From: Acidobacteriota bacterium
Lineage (GTDB): Bacteria; Acidobacteriota; Terriglobia; Acidiferrales; UBA7541
DNA length: 64,000 bases
Assembly: GCA_003224085.1 (NCBI GenBank)
Contig: QHYK01000074.1
Coordinates: 1-64,000, forward strand
Direction of reading: 5' to 3'
The first letter of the stretch is position 1, and every line of letters starts with the position of its first letter. The notes under the pieces were generated by a model that did no database searches, was not told the origin of the DNA, and was given only the letters and a program-made list of their open reading frames with translations. Shown in pieces: positions 16,471-24,293 of this stretch. The translations under genes were made by a program, and so were the position numbers.

Positions 16471-17271
16471 CTAACGCAGCAAAGAATCTCCGACGCGGAG
16501 GAGCTTGCCGGCTTCGGAAGGCGAGACGCGAGTGTTCGTGGCCAGGCGGTAGTAGTGATCGAAGCGCGCTTCGGGAGTCCAGCTGGGAATGTGGCTGCGG
16601 CGATAGTCGGAAAAAATCTTCTGAAAACCAGGAATAATCGCTCCCGTTTGCGGATTACGCGGAGGGACGGCGCAGCGCGCGCAGGGATTGCTGCCCTCGA
16701 ACTGCACTTCACCGATGCGAAAAGGCACGAGTTTCTCTGGCTCTGCGGCGAAGAGCTGGTCTTCCCATAAGGGCGGGACGCCGTCGATTTCCAGCGTGGT
16801 GCGAAAACGCAGCCGCATGTCGTTGGCGGTCAATCCGGGGAACAAAGCCGCCATCGCATCAAGCGTGGCGGTCGAAATGATGGTAGGGCCGTTGGCGACG
16901 GCATCGTCGGGAAAGCCTTCCGGTGAATAACGCACGGTGATGGACTGGTCGAAAAAAGCGCTAAACCACTGCGCGGCGTCGGCGAACCCGCCGGGAAAGT
17001 CGAGGGTTTTCGTGGGAGTGCCGCGGCGGTCGGGAACGGAGAGGGTGACGGAGCTGAAGTCCGGCGCATAGGTTGCGCGAATCAGATGAACAGCCGCAGT
17101 GCGCTTGCCATTCACCCATTGGCCATCCGCGGAGTAGAGAGCCCAGACGCGGTCAAATTCCAGTCCGCCACCTGGCCCGATGCGAGCTTCCCTGACCTGC
17201 ACCGGATCGAGCGCCTTAATCGGGTGCAACTGAATGATGGCAAGCCGCGGCGAAACCGTCGAGGTTTCCAC
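16471..17271 (-). CDS. MOSC-domain protein (YcbX/mARC-like)
   Basis: This 266-residue protein has a MOSC N-terminal beta-barrel domain (LAIIQLHPIKALDPVQV, GGLEFDRVWALYSADG) followed by a MOSC domain. The latter contains EGSNPCARCAVPPRNPQTG, where the first Cys of NPCARC corresponds to the molybdenum-ligating Cys of the mARC/YcbX family. Such enzymes reduce N-hydroxylated compounds with a molybdenum cofactor and a ferredoxin or flavoprotein partner. No fused ferredoxin domain is present. It starts with GTG. It lies 60 bases past the end of the DUF3307 gene. Confidence 0.87.
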   Translation of the reverse strand: METSTVSPRLAIIQLHPIKALDPVQVREARIGPGGGLEFDRVWALYSADGQWVNGKRTAAVHLIRATYAPDFSSVTLSVPDRRGTPTKTLDFPGGFADAAQWFSAFFDQSITVRYSPEGFPDDAVANGPTIISTATLDAMAALFPGLTANDMRLRFRTTLEIDGVPPLWEDQLFAAEPEKLVPFRIGEVQFEGSNPCARCAVPPRNPQTGAIIPGFQKIFSDYRRSHIPSWTPEARFDHYYRLATNTRVSPSEAGKLLRVGDSLLR

Positions 17272-17331
17272 GCCCAGATTCTAACAAAACTGAGAAGGAA
17301 AGCAGCGCATGGGGAACGGCGCTGTGGAAAT

Positions 17332-18126
17332 TTATCCCGTGACGTGAAACTGGCCCAGGACTATGCGTGCGAGGACCGCACCACCGAGAACCGCGATCGA
17401 GAAGCTCAGAAGCGTGCCGATCAGAAAATATTCTGCGAAGTGTTCGGACTTGAATTCGGGATAACGCGCAATCGCTTTGGCGGCCAGGATCAGTCCAGCC
17501 GTACCCGGAGATTGCAGCAGCAAGGCGGTGAGCAGCAGAAAGCGCTCGAGCCAACCGATGTACAGGCCGGCGTTTTGCATAGGGTCGTTGCCTTTTTCCT
17601 CTGGATACAGCTTGACGCTTTCCGCCAGCGGACGCGTCAGGGCGCGAATCAGATAGCCGCCGCCAAAAATCACGGTGATGTAAATGACGGGCACCACCAA
17701 CAGCTTGCTCGGAATGGCGCGCCCGCTTGCAAGCAGCGCGGCTGCTTCCGCGAGGGAAGGCCCCGGTGAAAGCAGCCAGGCGGCCAAGGCGACGGTCAAA
17801 AAGTGAAGAAACTGGTCGGAAACATAGGCGATGGCCCCGTCCTTGACAAAAGCCATTTGGGCGAAGCGGATTTTCGCCATGTCGATGAGCAAATGGACAA
17901 GCGTAAGGACGAGAAGGACTAAATGCGTACGCAACTGTAAGCCGGATCCTGCGAGGAAGAAGCTTACGAGAATGACCGCGGCGAGGTAGTGGATGAGGCC
18001 GTGAAGGAAATAGGCAAAGAATTTGCCGCGCCGCTTTTGTTCGACAAGGCGATGTGTCTGAAAAACGAAATCGGCCAGCAGATGAGCCAGGTAAATCGCC
18101 AGGAACGCCCGGAAGAGGATTTGCAT
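17332..18126 (-). CDS. DUF3307 multi-pass membrane protein
   Basis: This 264-residue protein has about seven hydrophobic segments. Conserved polar pairs sit in or beside membrane helices: HLLAD (His15/Asp19), HGLIH (His42/His46) and HLLID (His78/Asp82). The pattern recalls membrane-bound metal-dependent hydrolases, but that activity is inference; DUF3307 has no known function. ATG 18126 is chosen. An in-frame TTG at 18138 lies inside a TTGTACAA operator, and the first membrane helix starts directly after the ATG. It follows the SatD-like gene by 51 bases, and that spacer carries three TTTGTACAAA-type sites. Confidence 0.8.
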   Translation of the reverse strand: MQILFRAFLAIYLAHLLADFVFQTHRLVEQKRRGKFFAYFLHGLIHYLAAVILVSFFLAGSGLQLRTHLVLLVLTLVHLLIDMAKIRFAQMAFVKDGAIAYVSDQFLHFLTVALAAWLLSPGPSLAEAAALLASGRAIPSKLLVVPVIYITVIFGGGYLIRALTRPLAESVKLYPEEKGNDPMQNAGLYIGWLERFLLLTALLLQSPGTAGLILAAKAIARYPEFKSEHFAEYFLIGTLLSFSIAVLGGAVLARIVLGQFHVTG

Positions 18127-18129
18127 AGC

Positions 18130-18170
18130 TTTGTACAAATTTCCCGATTTGTACGTTTTTGTGCAACAAA
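18130..18170. promoter_or_regulatory. TTTGTACAAA operator cluster before the DUF3307 gene
   Basis: A perfect palindrome TTTGTACAAA is at 18130-18139, ATTTGTAC at 18147-18154 and a degenerate TTTGTGCAACAAA at 18158-18170. They fill the 51-base gap between the SatD-like and DUF3307 genes and overlap the latter's translation initiation region. The motif is the same as in the array upstream of satD. Confidence 0.7.
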
Positions 18171-18176
18171 TGATAA

Positions 18177-18821
18177 CTAACGAAAAGAGCGTTCGATGAA
18201 CGCCCCGGCTACTTTAGCAGTTTCGGCGAGTTGCCAATAGTATCCCCGTTTCAAGTTTCGGGAAACCGTCGAAACATCCAGCTTGAGCCGCTTGGCCGTT
18301 TGCTCGAGAGCCGGTTCGTCCAGGAAGCGGCGAATCGTTTCCCACTGTTTCGCGGTGATCTGGGCCACCAGGGTATCGTGCAAGCCGTAAAGCAGATTGA
18401 TGGTCTGGTCAAAGACTTCGTTATGCGAAGCAAAGGCGGTCAGAACCTCGAATTTGAAGAGGCCGCTGGCCTTGACATTTTCGAGGGCCCCGCGCGCGAA
18501 CTGAAAGGCCTGGCCGGTGAGCCGGTTGACGGGAGGCTGGATGCGGTCGGCAACATCGCCGATACCGATTCCTGCACGAAGGGACAAAGGCTGAAAGGAG
18601 ACGCGCAAATCCAAAAGCAGCGCGGGAAGCGACGCCAGGGCTCCGGTGACGGTCTGGAATTCGTCGCCGGCGGTCACGCTATAGGGCAGGCGAATGAGCT
18701 TTTCGCGCAAGTGCTTTTCTGAAGCCGCGGCGAGCTTCTTGCCCAGCAGCGTCCGCAGGTCCTTGCGGTCGCTGGAGGCCAGGACGTCAGCGATCAGCAC
18801 TCCGTGGATTGCGCAAGACAT
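18177..18821 (-). CDS. SatD-family protein with C-terminal helix-turn-helix
   Basis: This protein has 214 residues from ATG 18821. The N-terminal region reads like the SatD family: HGVLIADVLASSDRKDL, SVTAGDEFQTV (about 48-58) and LRAGIGIGDVADRI (about 81-94). These blocks resemble, at motif level, the metal-binding Asp, the GDxF loop and the R-x-GIxxG strand of class III nucleotide cyclases/GGDEF folds. Residues about 159-198 form a helix-turn-helix (ALEQTAKRLKLDVSTVSRNLKRG). Function is unknown. The DNA-binding end and the operator array directly upstream suggest an autoregulator. An alternative ATG at 18851 touches the operator. It is followed by the DUF3307 gene. Confidence 0.78.
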   Translation of the reverse strand: MSCAIHGVLIADVLASSDRKDLRTLLGKKLAAASEKHLREKLIRLPYSVTAGDEFQTVTGALASLPALLLDLRVSFQPLSLRAGIGIGDVADRIQPPVNRLTGQAFQFARGALENVKASGLFKFEVLTAFASHNEVFDQTINLLYGLHDTLVAQITAKQWETIRRFLDEPALEQTAKRLKLDVSTVSRNLKRGYYWQLAETAKVAGAFIERSFR

Positions 18822-18850
18822 GGTATGCCCATTTCCGGGCTTTTCTTTCA

Positions 18851-18960
18851 TTTGTACAAACGGGCAAATCTAAGCATTTGCGCAATAATGTACAAATACA
18901 TATTGTTGTACATAAACATACAAATACTAAGATTTGTACAATACTGTACAAACCAAGAAA
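18851..18960. repeat. Iteron-like array of four 26-28 bp repeats with TTTGTACAAA palindromes
   Basis: Four head-to-tail units lie at 18851-18876 (26 bp), 18877-18904, 18905-18932 and 18933-18960 (28 bp each). Each starts with a TTTGTACAAA-type palindrome (TTTGTACAAA, TTTGCGCAAT, GTTGTACATA, TTTGTACAAT). In units 2-4 a second palindrome-like copy is centred about 10 bp further on (AATGTACAAA, ACATACAAAT, ACTGTACAAA); in unit 1 only the CAAAT half remains. The array lies upstream of, and touches, the SatD-like gene and covers its likely promoter. Confidence 0.85.
18867..18895 (-). promoter_or_regulatory. Putative satD promoter embedded in the operator array
   Basis: On the minus strand TTGTAC (18890-18895) and TAGATT (18867-18872) are separated by 17 bases. 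The -35 is part of one palindrome, and the expected start of transcription falls in the TTTGTACAAA at 18851-18860. That is a classic repressor geometry. Confidence 0.5.
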
Positions 18961-19140
18961 TGTCAAGCAAAATTTGCACTGTTTGGGGTCTCCTGCGGCC
19001 CGGCGGATAAGCTTCGGTGCCGGTCCGCCGCCCAGGACCCTAAACTCGCCCGGCACGCAAAGGCTCGGCTTTGTTAGCGCGAGGCCGACAGGGTTGTTCC
19101 TGCGAGTCGGAAGTGGCTGCTCGCTTGGCAGTGCCGTTCC

Positions 19141-19497
19141 CTAGCGCGGCGGCATTGCGGCAGCGCTGGCGGCGGCCTGGACGGGCTTGTAACCGCACGT
19201 CGCGGCCTTCCGCATGGCTTCCAACCCTTCCGCGTTGGACAGCAGCGCCGTGGTCTGGCATTCGCGCAACGAGCCGCCGGCGCCAAACGCCAGAGCAATC
19301 GCCGCCGCCGAGACGTTATCCGGCATGTCCGTGATGAGCACGGCATCGTACTGCCCGAACGCAAAGTACGAGCTCAGCACTCTGCCTCCGAGCTTTTCGA
19401 TCGGTGCGCGTACGGCGTCGAACCGGTTCTGCGGATTCGCAATGAGCTTGGCCAGGGCTTCGGGCGTGTAGCTGACTTGATGAAGAAAGAAAGGCAT
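19141..19497 (-). CDS. GYD-domain protein
   Basis: This 118-residue protein is of the GYD family: MPFFLHQVSYTPEALAKLI, then VRAPIEKLGGRVLSSYFAFGQYDAVLITDMPD, which holds the G-x-YD signature (GQYDAV). The C-terminal 20 residues are Ala-rich. GYD proteins are small ferredoxin-like-fold proteins without an established role. ATG 19497 is preceded by AAGGAGG. A single TTTGTACAGA site (19517-19526) lies just upstream of the ribosome site, the same motif as in the neighbouring satD array, so it may be co-regulated. Confidence 0.88.
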   Translation of the reverse strand: MPFFLHQVSYTPEALAKLIANPQNRFDAVRAPIEKLGGRVLSSYFAFGQYDAVLITDMPDNVSAAAIALAFGAGGSLRECQTTALLSNAEGLEAMRKAATCGYKPVQAAASAAAMPPR

Positions 19498-20116
19498 GAC
19501 AAACCTCCTTGGACACTTTGTACAGATAAGAACATCCCGGGGAAACAGGACAATTTGTTTGTCGCGGACTATCTGCCGATGATTCATGCGCGTCAAGAGG
19601 CTGGCGCGCGAGATACGTAAAGACTTGGATAGCTGTTCGGATTTGGGTATACGGCGCCTTGTTATTTAACGGAGTCCATCCGCCCGGCTTGGGGCGCTTC
19701 TTGCGGACGACGGGGAAGAAGGGAGGGGTGCATCGCTCGAAAGTGCGGGACGGAGCGCTCCTTTGCCTTGGTGCAGCCCTCCTGGCGAACAGCCGCCCAA
19801 GGCAAGGGAAGTAGTGTCGCTCGTCAATATTCCGTGCCAGCGCACCTACTTCGGTTCGCTGGCTGTGCGGTCGCCCGAGCTCGGCGAACCGTACGCCGTT
19901 CACGCCCACCCCCGGATGCACCGGCGTGATCGGTCTCGGCGACAAGCGGACGGACCAGTTCCATACCACGGCGAAAGAAATCGCCGAAGAGTCTCGCCCG
20001 CGAGCTGAATGGCGACTCGGGGGAGGCGCGTCCCATAAGGAATATTATGTTAACTAATAGGCGGGCACAAATCCCTCCACTAAGGGTGCGGTTGTTCACG
20101 ACCGGATGCCCTTCTT
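19498..20116. other. 619-base gap between the GYD and DsbA-like genes
   Basis: I find no gene here with start, ribosome site and plausible composition. Near the GYD end are its Shine-Dalgarno and the TTTGTACAGA site. TTGCCTTGG (19763-19771) and CCAAGGCAA (19797-19805) form an inverted repeat with a 25-base loop and no T-tract. An AT-rich patch with GTTAAC lies near 20045. The rest is featureless to me and could be a decayed gene or hold an unrecognised RNA. Confidence 0.5.
19517..19526. promoter_or_regulatory. Single TTTGTACAGA site upstream of the GYD gene
   Basis: Nine of ten bases match the palindrome TTTGTACAAA of the satD array 560-670 bp away. It lies 20 bases upstream of the GYD start codon, next to the Shine-Dalgarno. 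Confidence 0.5.
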
Positions 20117-21043
20117 CTAGGGCTTGCTAGCTCTTTCCGCTGATTTGGTCGGGTTCAGTTTGGCGAGTTCGTAGTTGATAAATTGCTGGAGCAGGCGCTC
20201 ATCGGCGCCTACCATCCGGCGGCCATTTACAAAGAGGGTGGGCGTGCTGTTGACCTCCAGCTGTTCGCCGTTGGCATGGCTCGCATTCACGGCGGCTGCC
20301 GCTTTAGGGCCGGCCATACAACCCTTAAACGCTTCGGCATCCAGACCTGACTGGCTGGCATAGTCGACCATCTTGGTCCACGCGTTGGCCGCCGAGATGA
20401 CCTCCTGGTTGTCATAGACGAGATCGTACAACTTCCAGAACGCTTCCGGCCTCTGCTGGTAAGCGCAGCGGCCAGCAATCGCTGCGGTTCGCGCCCAGGG
20501 ATGGAGCTGCTCGAGGGGGAAATCTTTGAATATGACGCGCACCTTGCCCGCGTAATTAGGCAGCATTCCTCTCAAAACGTCGTGGAGGTTACGGCATACG
20601 GGACACTCGAAATCGGAGTATTCCACGATGGTCACGGGCGCCTTGGGATCACCCAGCGTGGGCGCATCGCTCATGTGGATCTGAGTAAGATTTTCCGCCA
20701 GCGGGTCCTTGGTCATATCCGAGAGCTCGCCGCGGAAAAGGTACCTCCCGTCCTTGCTCACGTAGAATTTAGCCTTCTGCTTGTTGTCACCAACGGTGAC
20801 GTCGATGTTCGTCTCCAGGATTCCTTCTATCTGCGACTCTTTGAGCGGCCCGACAATCACGCTCACGTCAGACCCAAACGCGTAGAGGTTCCGCAAATAG
20901 GCTTCAATATTCTTCTGCGTCTGGGTCGGCGCGGACGACCCGGTTGCGGGTGCGCTTGGCAGCTGCGCCGCGGCGACGGACACAAACAGAGCGGCGGCCA
21001 GGGTTGCGGTAAGTTGACCTAGCATTTTCACAAACGACCTCAT
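20117..21043 (-). CDS. DsbA-like secreted thiol-disulfide oxidoreductase
   Basis: This 308-residue protein has a signal peptide (about 1-26, AAAQ) and an N-terminal extension resembling a DsbC-type dimerisation region (about 45-120, DVSVIVGPLKESQIEGILETN). The thioredoxin-like DsbA domain covers about 125-300. The active site is CPVC (147-150) in YSDFECPVCRNLHDVL, and the cis-Pro loop is in NSTPTLFVNG. The DSBA/BdbD-type arrangement suggests periplasmic disulfide formation or isomerisation. ATG 21043 and ATG 21025 are both possible starts; neither has a strong ribosome site. Confidence 0.88.
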   Translation of the reverse strand: MRSFVKMLGQLTATLAAALFVSVAAAQLPSAPATGSSAPTQTQKNIEAYLRNLYAFGSDVSVIVGPLKESQIEGILETNIDVTVGDNKQKAKFYVSKDGRYLFRGELSDMTKDPLAENLTQIHMSDAPTLGDPKAPVTIVEYSDFECPVCRNLHDVLRGMLPNYAGKVRVIFKDFPLEQLHPWARTAAIAGRCAYQQRPEAFWKLYDLVYDNQEVISAANAWTKMVDYASQSGLDAEAFKGCMAGPKAAAAVNASHANGEQLEVNSTPTLFVNGRRMVGADERLLQQFINYELAKLNPTKSAERASKP

Positions 21044-21122
21044 TTCATGTTGTCGGCGTCTCACTGTTTTTTTGCTTTCCTTTTAAACTTTCAACGGTCG
21101 ACTTTTCAACTTTCTTTGCAAA

Positions 21123-22760
21123 CTAAGGAACAAACTTCTGCGCAATCGGAAACGGCCGGCCAAACCCGAACGCTCGCGAAGTTATTTTCAGCCCCGGCGC
21201 CGCTTGCTTGCGTTTGTACTCATTGTGGTCCACGCGCAGGGCAATGTCTTGCACCAGCTTTAGGTCGAATCCATAGTGGTCCGCAATTTCATGCGGGCTG
21301 TGCAAATCCTCGATGTAGGCTTTCAGGATGCGGTCCAACACCTCGTACGGAGGCAGGCTGTCTTCATCCTTCTGATTGGGGCGCAATTCCGCGGACGGCG
21401 GCTTCTCGATCGTCGAAGTGGGAATCACTTCCCTTTGGCGGTTAATCCAGCGCGCCAACTCGTACACCATGAGTTTCGGCACATCGGAAATCACCGCCAA
21501 TCCCCCCGCCATGTCGCCATAAAGCGTGCAATAACCAACGGCAATCTCCGACTTGTTTCCCGTGCTCAGAACCATCGAGCCAAACTTGTTGGACAGCGCC
21601 ATCAAATAATTCCCGCGAATGCGCGCTTGAATGTTTTCTTCCGTGACGTCTGCGGGCCGGTCCCCGAAAGCGGGCGTCAACGTTCGCTTGTAGGCTTCAA
21701 ATACATCGGTAATTGGCAAGGCGAGGAATTCAATCGCAAGATTCTTCGCCAGCGCCTGCGCGTCGGCCTTACTCCCTGGCGACGAGAATGGCCCCGGCAT
21801 GGACACGCCTAGCACATTTTCCGCGCCCAGCGCATCCACAGCGATGGTCGCCACCACGGCGGAGTCTATGCCGCCGCTCAAGCCGACATGCACTTTCTTG
21901 AAACCGCATTTGCGAACATAGTCGCGCGTCCCCGTAACCAGCGCGCGATACGCGTAAGCAATCTCTTCGCGCGGCTGTTCATGCACATCGCCTTTCCCGG
22001 TGGCGGTGTCGAAGATGACCAGGTCTTCCTCAAACGCTTTGGCTTGAGCGGCTACTTTTCCGTCCGCCGTCAACGCAATGCTCGCACCATCGAAAACGAG
22101 GCTGTCATCTCCTCCTACCTGATTCACGTAGATCACGGGCCTTTTGTGTGTCAGAGCAATGGAGCGCAACATCTCGAAACGCAGCGCGCGCTTGTCGAGC
22201 GAATAGGGGGACCCGGAGAGATTCAGCAACACCGTACTTCCCTGCCGGATAATTTCGCTGACCGGGTCGCGTTCGTAAAGCTGCTTGGCCCAGAAATTCT
22301 TGTCGTTCCAGACGTCTTCGCAGATGGTGATGCCCAGTTGCTCGCCGTCCAGGCCAAACACGTATTGGCGATCCGCCGGCTGGAAGTAACGCGTTTCATC
22401 GAACACGTCATAAGTGGGCAGCAGCATTTTGCTTTGCTCAAAAACCACCCGCCCACCGCAAATCAGCGCGGCTTTGTTCGCAATGGACTTCCCTGTTCCA
22501 TTTTTCACCCTTCCCACATAGCCCACAATTGACGGCACCGGAATCTTGCCCGCAAGCTCTTTCAATTGTTTATGATTTCGTTCGATGAAGGCGGGCCGTT
22601 CGAGCAGGTCCAGCGGAAAATAGCCGCACAAGCACAGTTCGGAGAACACCACGAGCCCCGCGCCTCGTTCGTAGGCCTCGGCTGAAAGGCTCAGGATGCG
22701 CGCAGAATTCCCCGCGAAGTCCCCGACTGTGGGATTGAACTGAGCAAGAGCTATTTTCAT
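21123..22760 (-). CDS. nadE: Glutamine-dependent NAD+ synthetase
   Basis: This 545-residue two-domain enzyme converts deamido-NAD to NAD with glutamine-derived ammonia. The N-terminal nitrilase-type glutaminase (1-260) carries the triad Glu in VVFSELCLCGY, Lys in SKMLLPTYDVFDE and Cys in GITICEDVWND. The C-terminal synthetase (about 285-545) has the PP-loop GLSGGIDSAVVA and STGNKSEIAVGYCTLYGDMAGG. ATG 22760 matches the family start MKIALAQFNPTVGD; the open frame runs further upstream without support. A good promoter lies just upstream. Confidence 0.96.
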   Translation of the reverse strand: MKIALAQFNPTVGDFAGNSARILSLSAEAYERGAGLVVFSELCLCGYFPLDLLERPAFIERNHKQLKELAGKIPVPSIVGYVGRVKNGTGKSIANKAALICGGRVVFEQSKMLLPTYDVFDETRYFQPADRQYVFGLDGEQLGITICEDVWNDKNFWAKQLYERDPVSEIIRQGSTVLLNLSGSPYSLDKRALRFEMLRSIALTHKRPVIYVNQVGGDDSLVFDGASIALTADGKVAAQAKAFEEDLVIFDTATGKGDVHEQPREEIAYAYRALVTGTRDYVRKCGFKKVHVGLSGGIDSAVVATIAVDALGAENVLGVSMPGPFSSPGSKADAQALAKNLAIEFLALPITDVFEAYKRTLTPAFGDRPADVTEENIQARIRGNYLMALSNKFGSMVLSTGNKSEIAVGYCTLYGDMAGGLAVISDVPKLMVYELARWINRQREVIPTSTIEKPPSAELRPNQKDEDSLPPYEVLDRILKAYIEDLHSPHEIADHYGFDLKLVQDIALRVDHNEYKRKQAAPGLKITSRAFGFGRPFPIAQKFVP

Positions 22761-23061
22761 GCTCGAACTAAAGCATACGAACTGTCGCCCGAGATTGCAA
22801 ACAATGCCCTGCGCAATCTGCGCAATACCGCTTTGACGGGGCCATGGACATTTATTGCAGGCATTTGTGGAGTACGGGTTCACCTGAGCCGCGAAGGGCA
22901 GCCTTGCTGCCGCTTTTCTTTGCCGGTTACTTCGGCCTGCCATTGGCGAAGTGCAATTTCGTGCGAAAGTCGGCGCACGGGCACGCTTCACCGCGTCCCC
23001 GGTCATTTCACCAGCCGCGGGTATCGAAGTCCCGTAAGCTGGGACAATCTGGCCTATTCAC
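22761..23061. other. Gap between nadE and the methyltransferase gene
   Basis: 301 bases with the nadE promoter at its left end. TTGCGCA occurs twice on the minus strand around 22811-22828. Nothing else is recognised. Confidence 0.5.
22772..22800 (-). promoter_or_regulatory. Putative nadE promoter
   Basis: On the minus strand TTGCAA (22795-22800), a 17-base spacer and TATGCT (22772-22777), with the nadE ATG 11 bases downstream. Confidence 0.6.
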
Positions 23062-23694
23062 CTATTTGTGATGGTTGCTTGCGGCTGTAGGCTTCCTCGC
23101 CGCAAGGCTGGCAATTCCCTGCCCCGCCCGCAGCTCGCGGTAAAAAACTGTCTCAAATTCTGGGAAGGTCCGCCTGAGTTCACCCTTATCCAAAAGGTGC
23201 TCCGGATCCCGCGGTCCGCCCGAAAAATCCAGCTGTGCTTTCGTGTACGTCTCCAATAGCAGCATTCCTCCCGGACGCAGCGCGCGGCAAATTTGCGGAA
23301 ACAGCGATCGCTGCAAATAGCGCACGCACAAAACCAGCAAATAGCTGTTCGCTGGCAGCTGCACGCGTTCGAGATCAGCCTGCACCAAGTCAATTCCCGC
23401 GGGCGCAGCGTGTTTTGCTTCTCCAATCCTGTGTACTCGGCGCACGGGAATGTTCATCGCCTGCGCGCGTTCTTCCACGATGTCGAACGCCACCGCCGAC
23501 CAGTCCACCGCCGTAACGTGCCGCCCATGCTCGGCCAGGAAAAGCGCGTTTCTTCCTCTGCCGCACGCCAAATCCAGCGCGGCTCCCGCGGGCAGCAGCG
23601 GCCACAGCTCGCTCAGAATCCCCGCTGGCGCCTCAGCGGCTTCTGTCGCCGCCGCACTATGCTTTGCATCCCAATCTGATCGACTGAAAGTCAT
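23062..23694 (-). CDS. Class I SAM-dependent methyltransferase (TehB-like)
   Basis: This 210-residue protein has the SAM motif I ALDLACGRGRNALFLAEHG, motif II VTAVDWS, and later LVLCVRYLQRSLFPQICRALRPGGMLLLETY. The layout is that of small-molecule methyltransferases such as TehB; the substrate cannot be told. ATG 23694 is chosen over the upstream MCLLL start because the following MTFSRSDWDAKH fits family N-termini. A bidirectionally placed hairpin, the terminator of erpA, lies 25 bases upstream, so it is transcribed separately from erpA. Confidence 0.85.
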   Translation of the reverse strand: MTFSRSDWDAKHSAAATEAAEAPAGILSELWPLLPAGAALDLACGRGRNALFLAEHGRHVTAVDWSAVAFDIVEERAQAMNIPVRRVHRIGEAKHAAPAGIDLVQADLERVQLPANSYLLVLCVRYLQRSLFPQICRALRPGGMLLLETYTKAQLDFSGGPRDPEHLLDKGELRRTFPEFETVFYRELRAGQGIASLAARKPTAASNHHK

Positions 23695-23712
23695 AAAACG
23701 AAGCAGAAGGCA

Positions 23713-23746
23713 CAAAAAAGGCTCCTGAACCCTTCGTCCAGGAGCC
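23713..23746 (-). terminator. Rho-independent terminator of erpA
   Basis: GGCTCCTG (23720-23727) pairs with CAGGAGCC (23739-23746); the minus strand continues TTTTTT (23714-23719). It lies about 40 bases after the erpA stop. Confidence 0.88.
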
Positions 23747-23786
23747 CCAAAACTCGCCGAAGTGCCTTGGCGCTTCCCTGCACCAA

Positions 23787-24110
23787 TTAAACGCTGAACG
23801 AGCTGCCGCAGCCGCAGGTGCTCTTCACATTCGGGTTGTTGAACTTGAATCCAGCGCCTTCGAGCGTCTCGATGTAGTCAATCTCGACTCCGTCCAGGTA
23901 CATCGAGCTCATTTGATCCACGGCTACTTTCAAGCCGTCAAAATCGAAGACCTGGTCGGCTTCCGTGGTGTTGTTCTCGAACGCCATGTGGTATTGAAAT
24001 CCGGAGCATCCTCCGCCCACCACCGCCACGCGCAAGGCGGCCGGCACAGGGCTCTGCATATTCATGATTTCCTTAACCTTGGAACTCGCAACGGGCGTTA
24101 AACTCAGCAT
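23787..24110 (-). CDS. erpA: A-type iron-sulfur cluster carrier (ErpA/IscA family)
   Basis: This 107-residue HesB/IscA-family protein has the three conserved cysteines in GGGCSGFQY and at the end in STCGCGSSFSV. A-type carriers receive Fe-S clusters and pass them to apo-proteins. No isc or suf genes are adjacent, typical for ErpA as a lone gene. ATG 24110 follows AAAGGA. A TATAAT box on the minus strand at 24163-24168 and a strong downstream terminator frame it as a monocistronic unit. ErpA rather than IscA is chosen from the sequence tail and context; the exact subfamily is not certain. Confidence 0.92.
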   Translation of the reverse strand: MLSLTPVASSKVKEIMNMQSPVPAALRVAVVGGGCSGFQYHMAFENNTTEADQVFDFDGLKVAVDQMSSMYLDGVEIDYIETLEGAGFKFNNPNVKSTCGCGSSFSV

Positions 24111-24293
24111 AATTCCTTTGGCCTCCGCGCCCCGACCCGGTCGGGACGCCAGCTACAGTTAGATTATAGCAAAACGTTGCAACCGGGGCACCTTCCAGGA
24201 CACTTTCCCGACCCCCTGTGTTGAGCTTGGAAACACCGATTTCGCGCCCGGTTTCCACATCCTCAAACGCTTCGCATACAATGAGATGCAACC

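Noticed and set aside
18851-18960. Plasmid-type iterons or CRISPR for the satD repeat array
   Set aside because: No rep gene, no unique spacers and no cas genes; units are contiguous and degenerate, and they overlap a promoter, so operators fit better.
19316-19969. Long minus-strand frame over the GYD gene and its upstream gap
   Set aside because: It reads the GYD gene in another frame; the rest is basic and lacks any domain, so it is a shadow.
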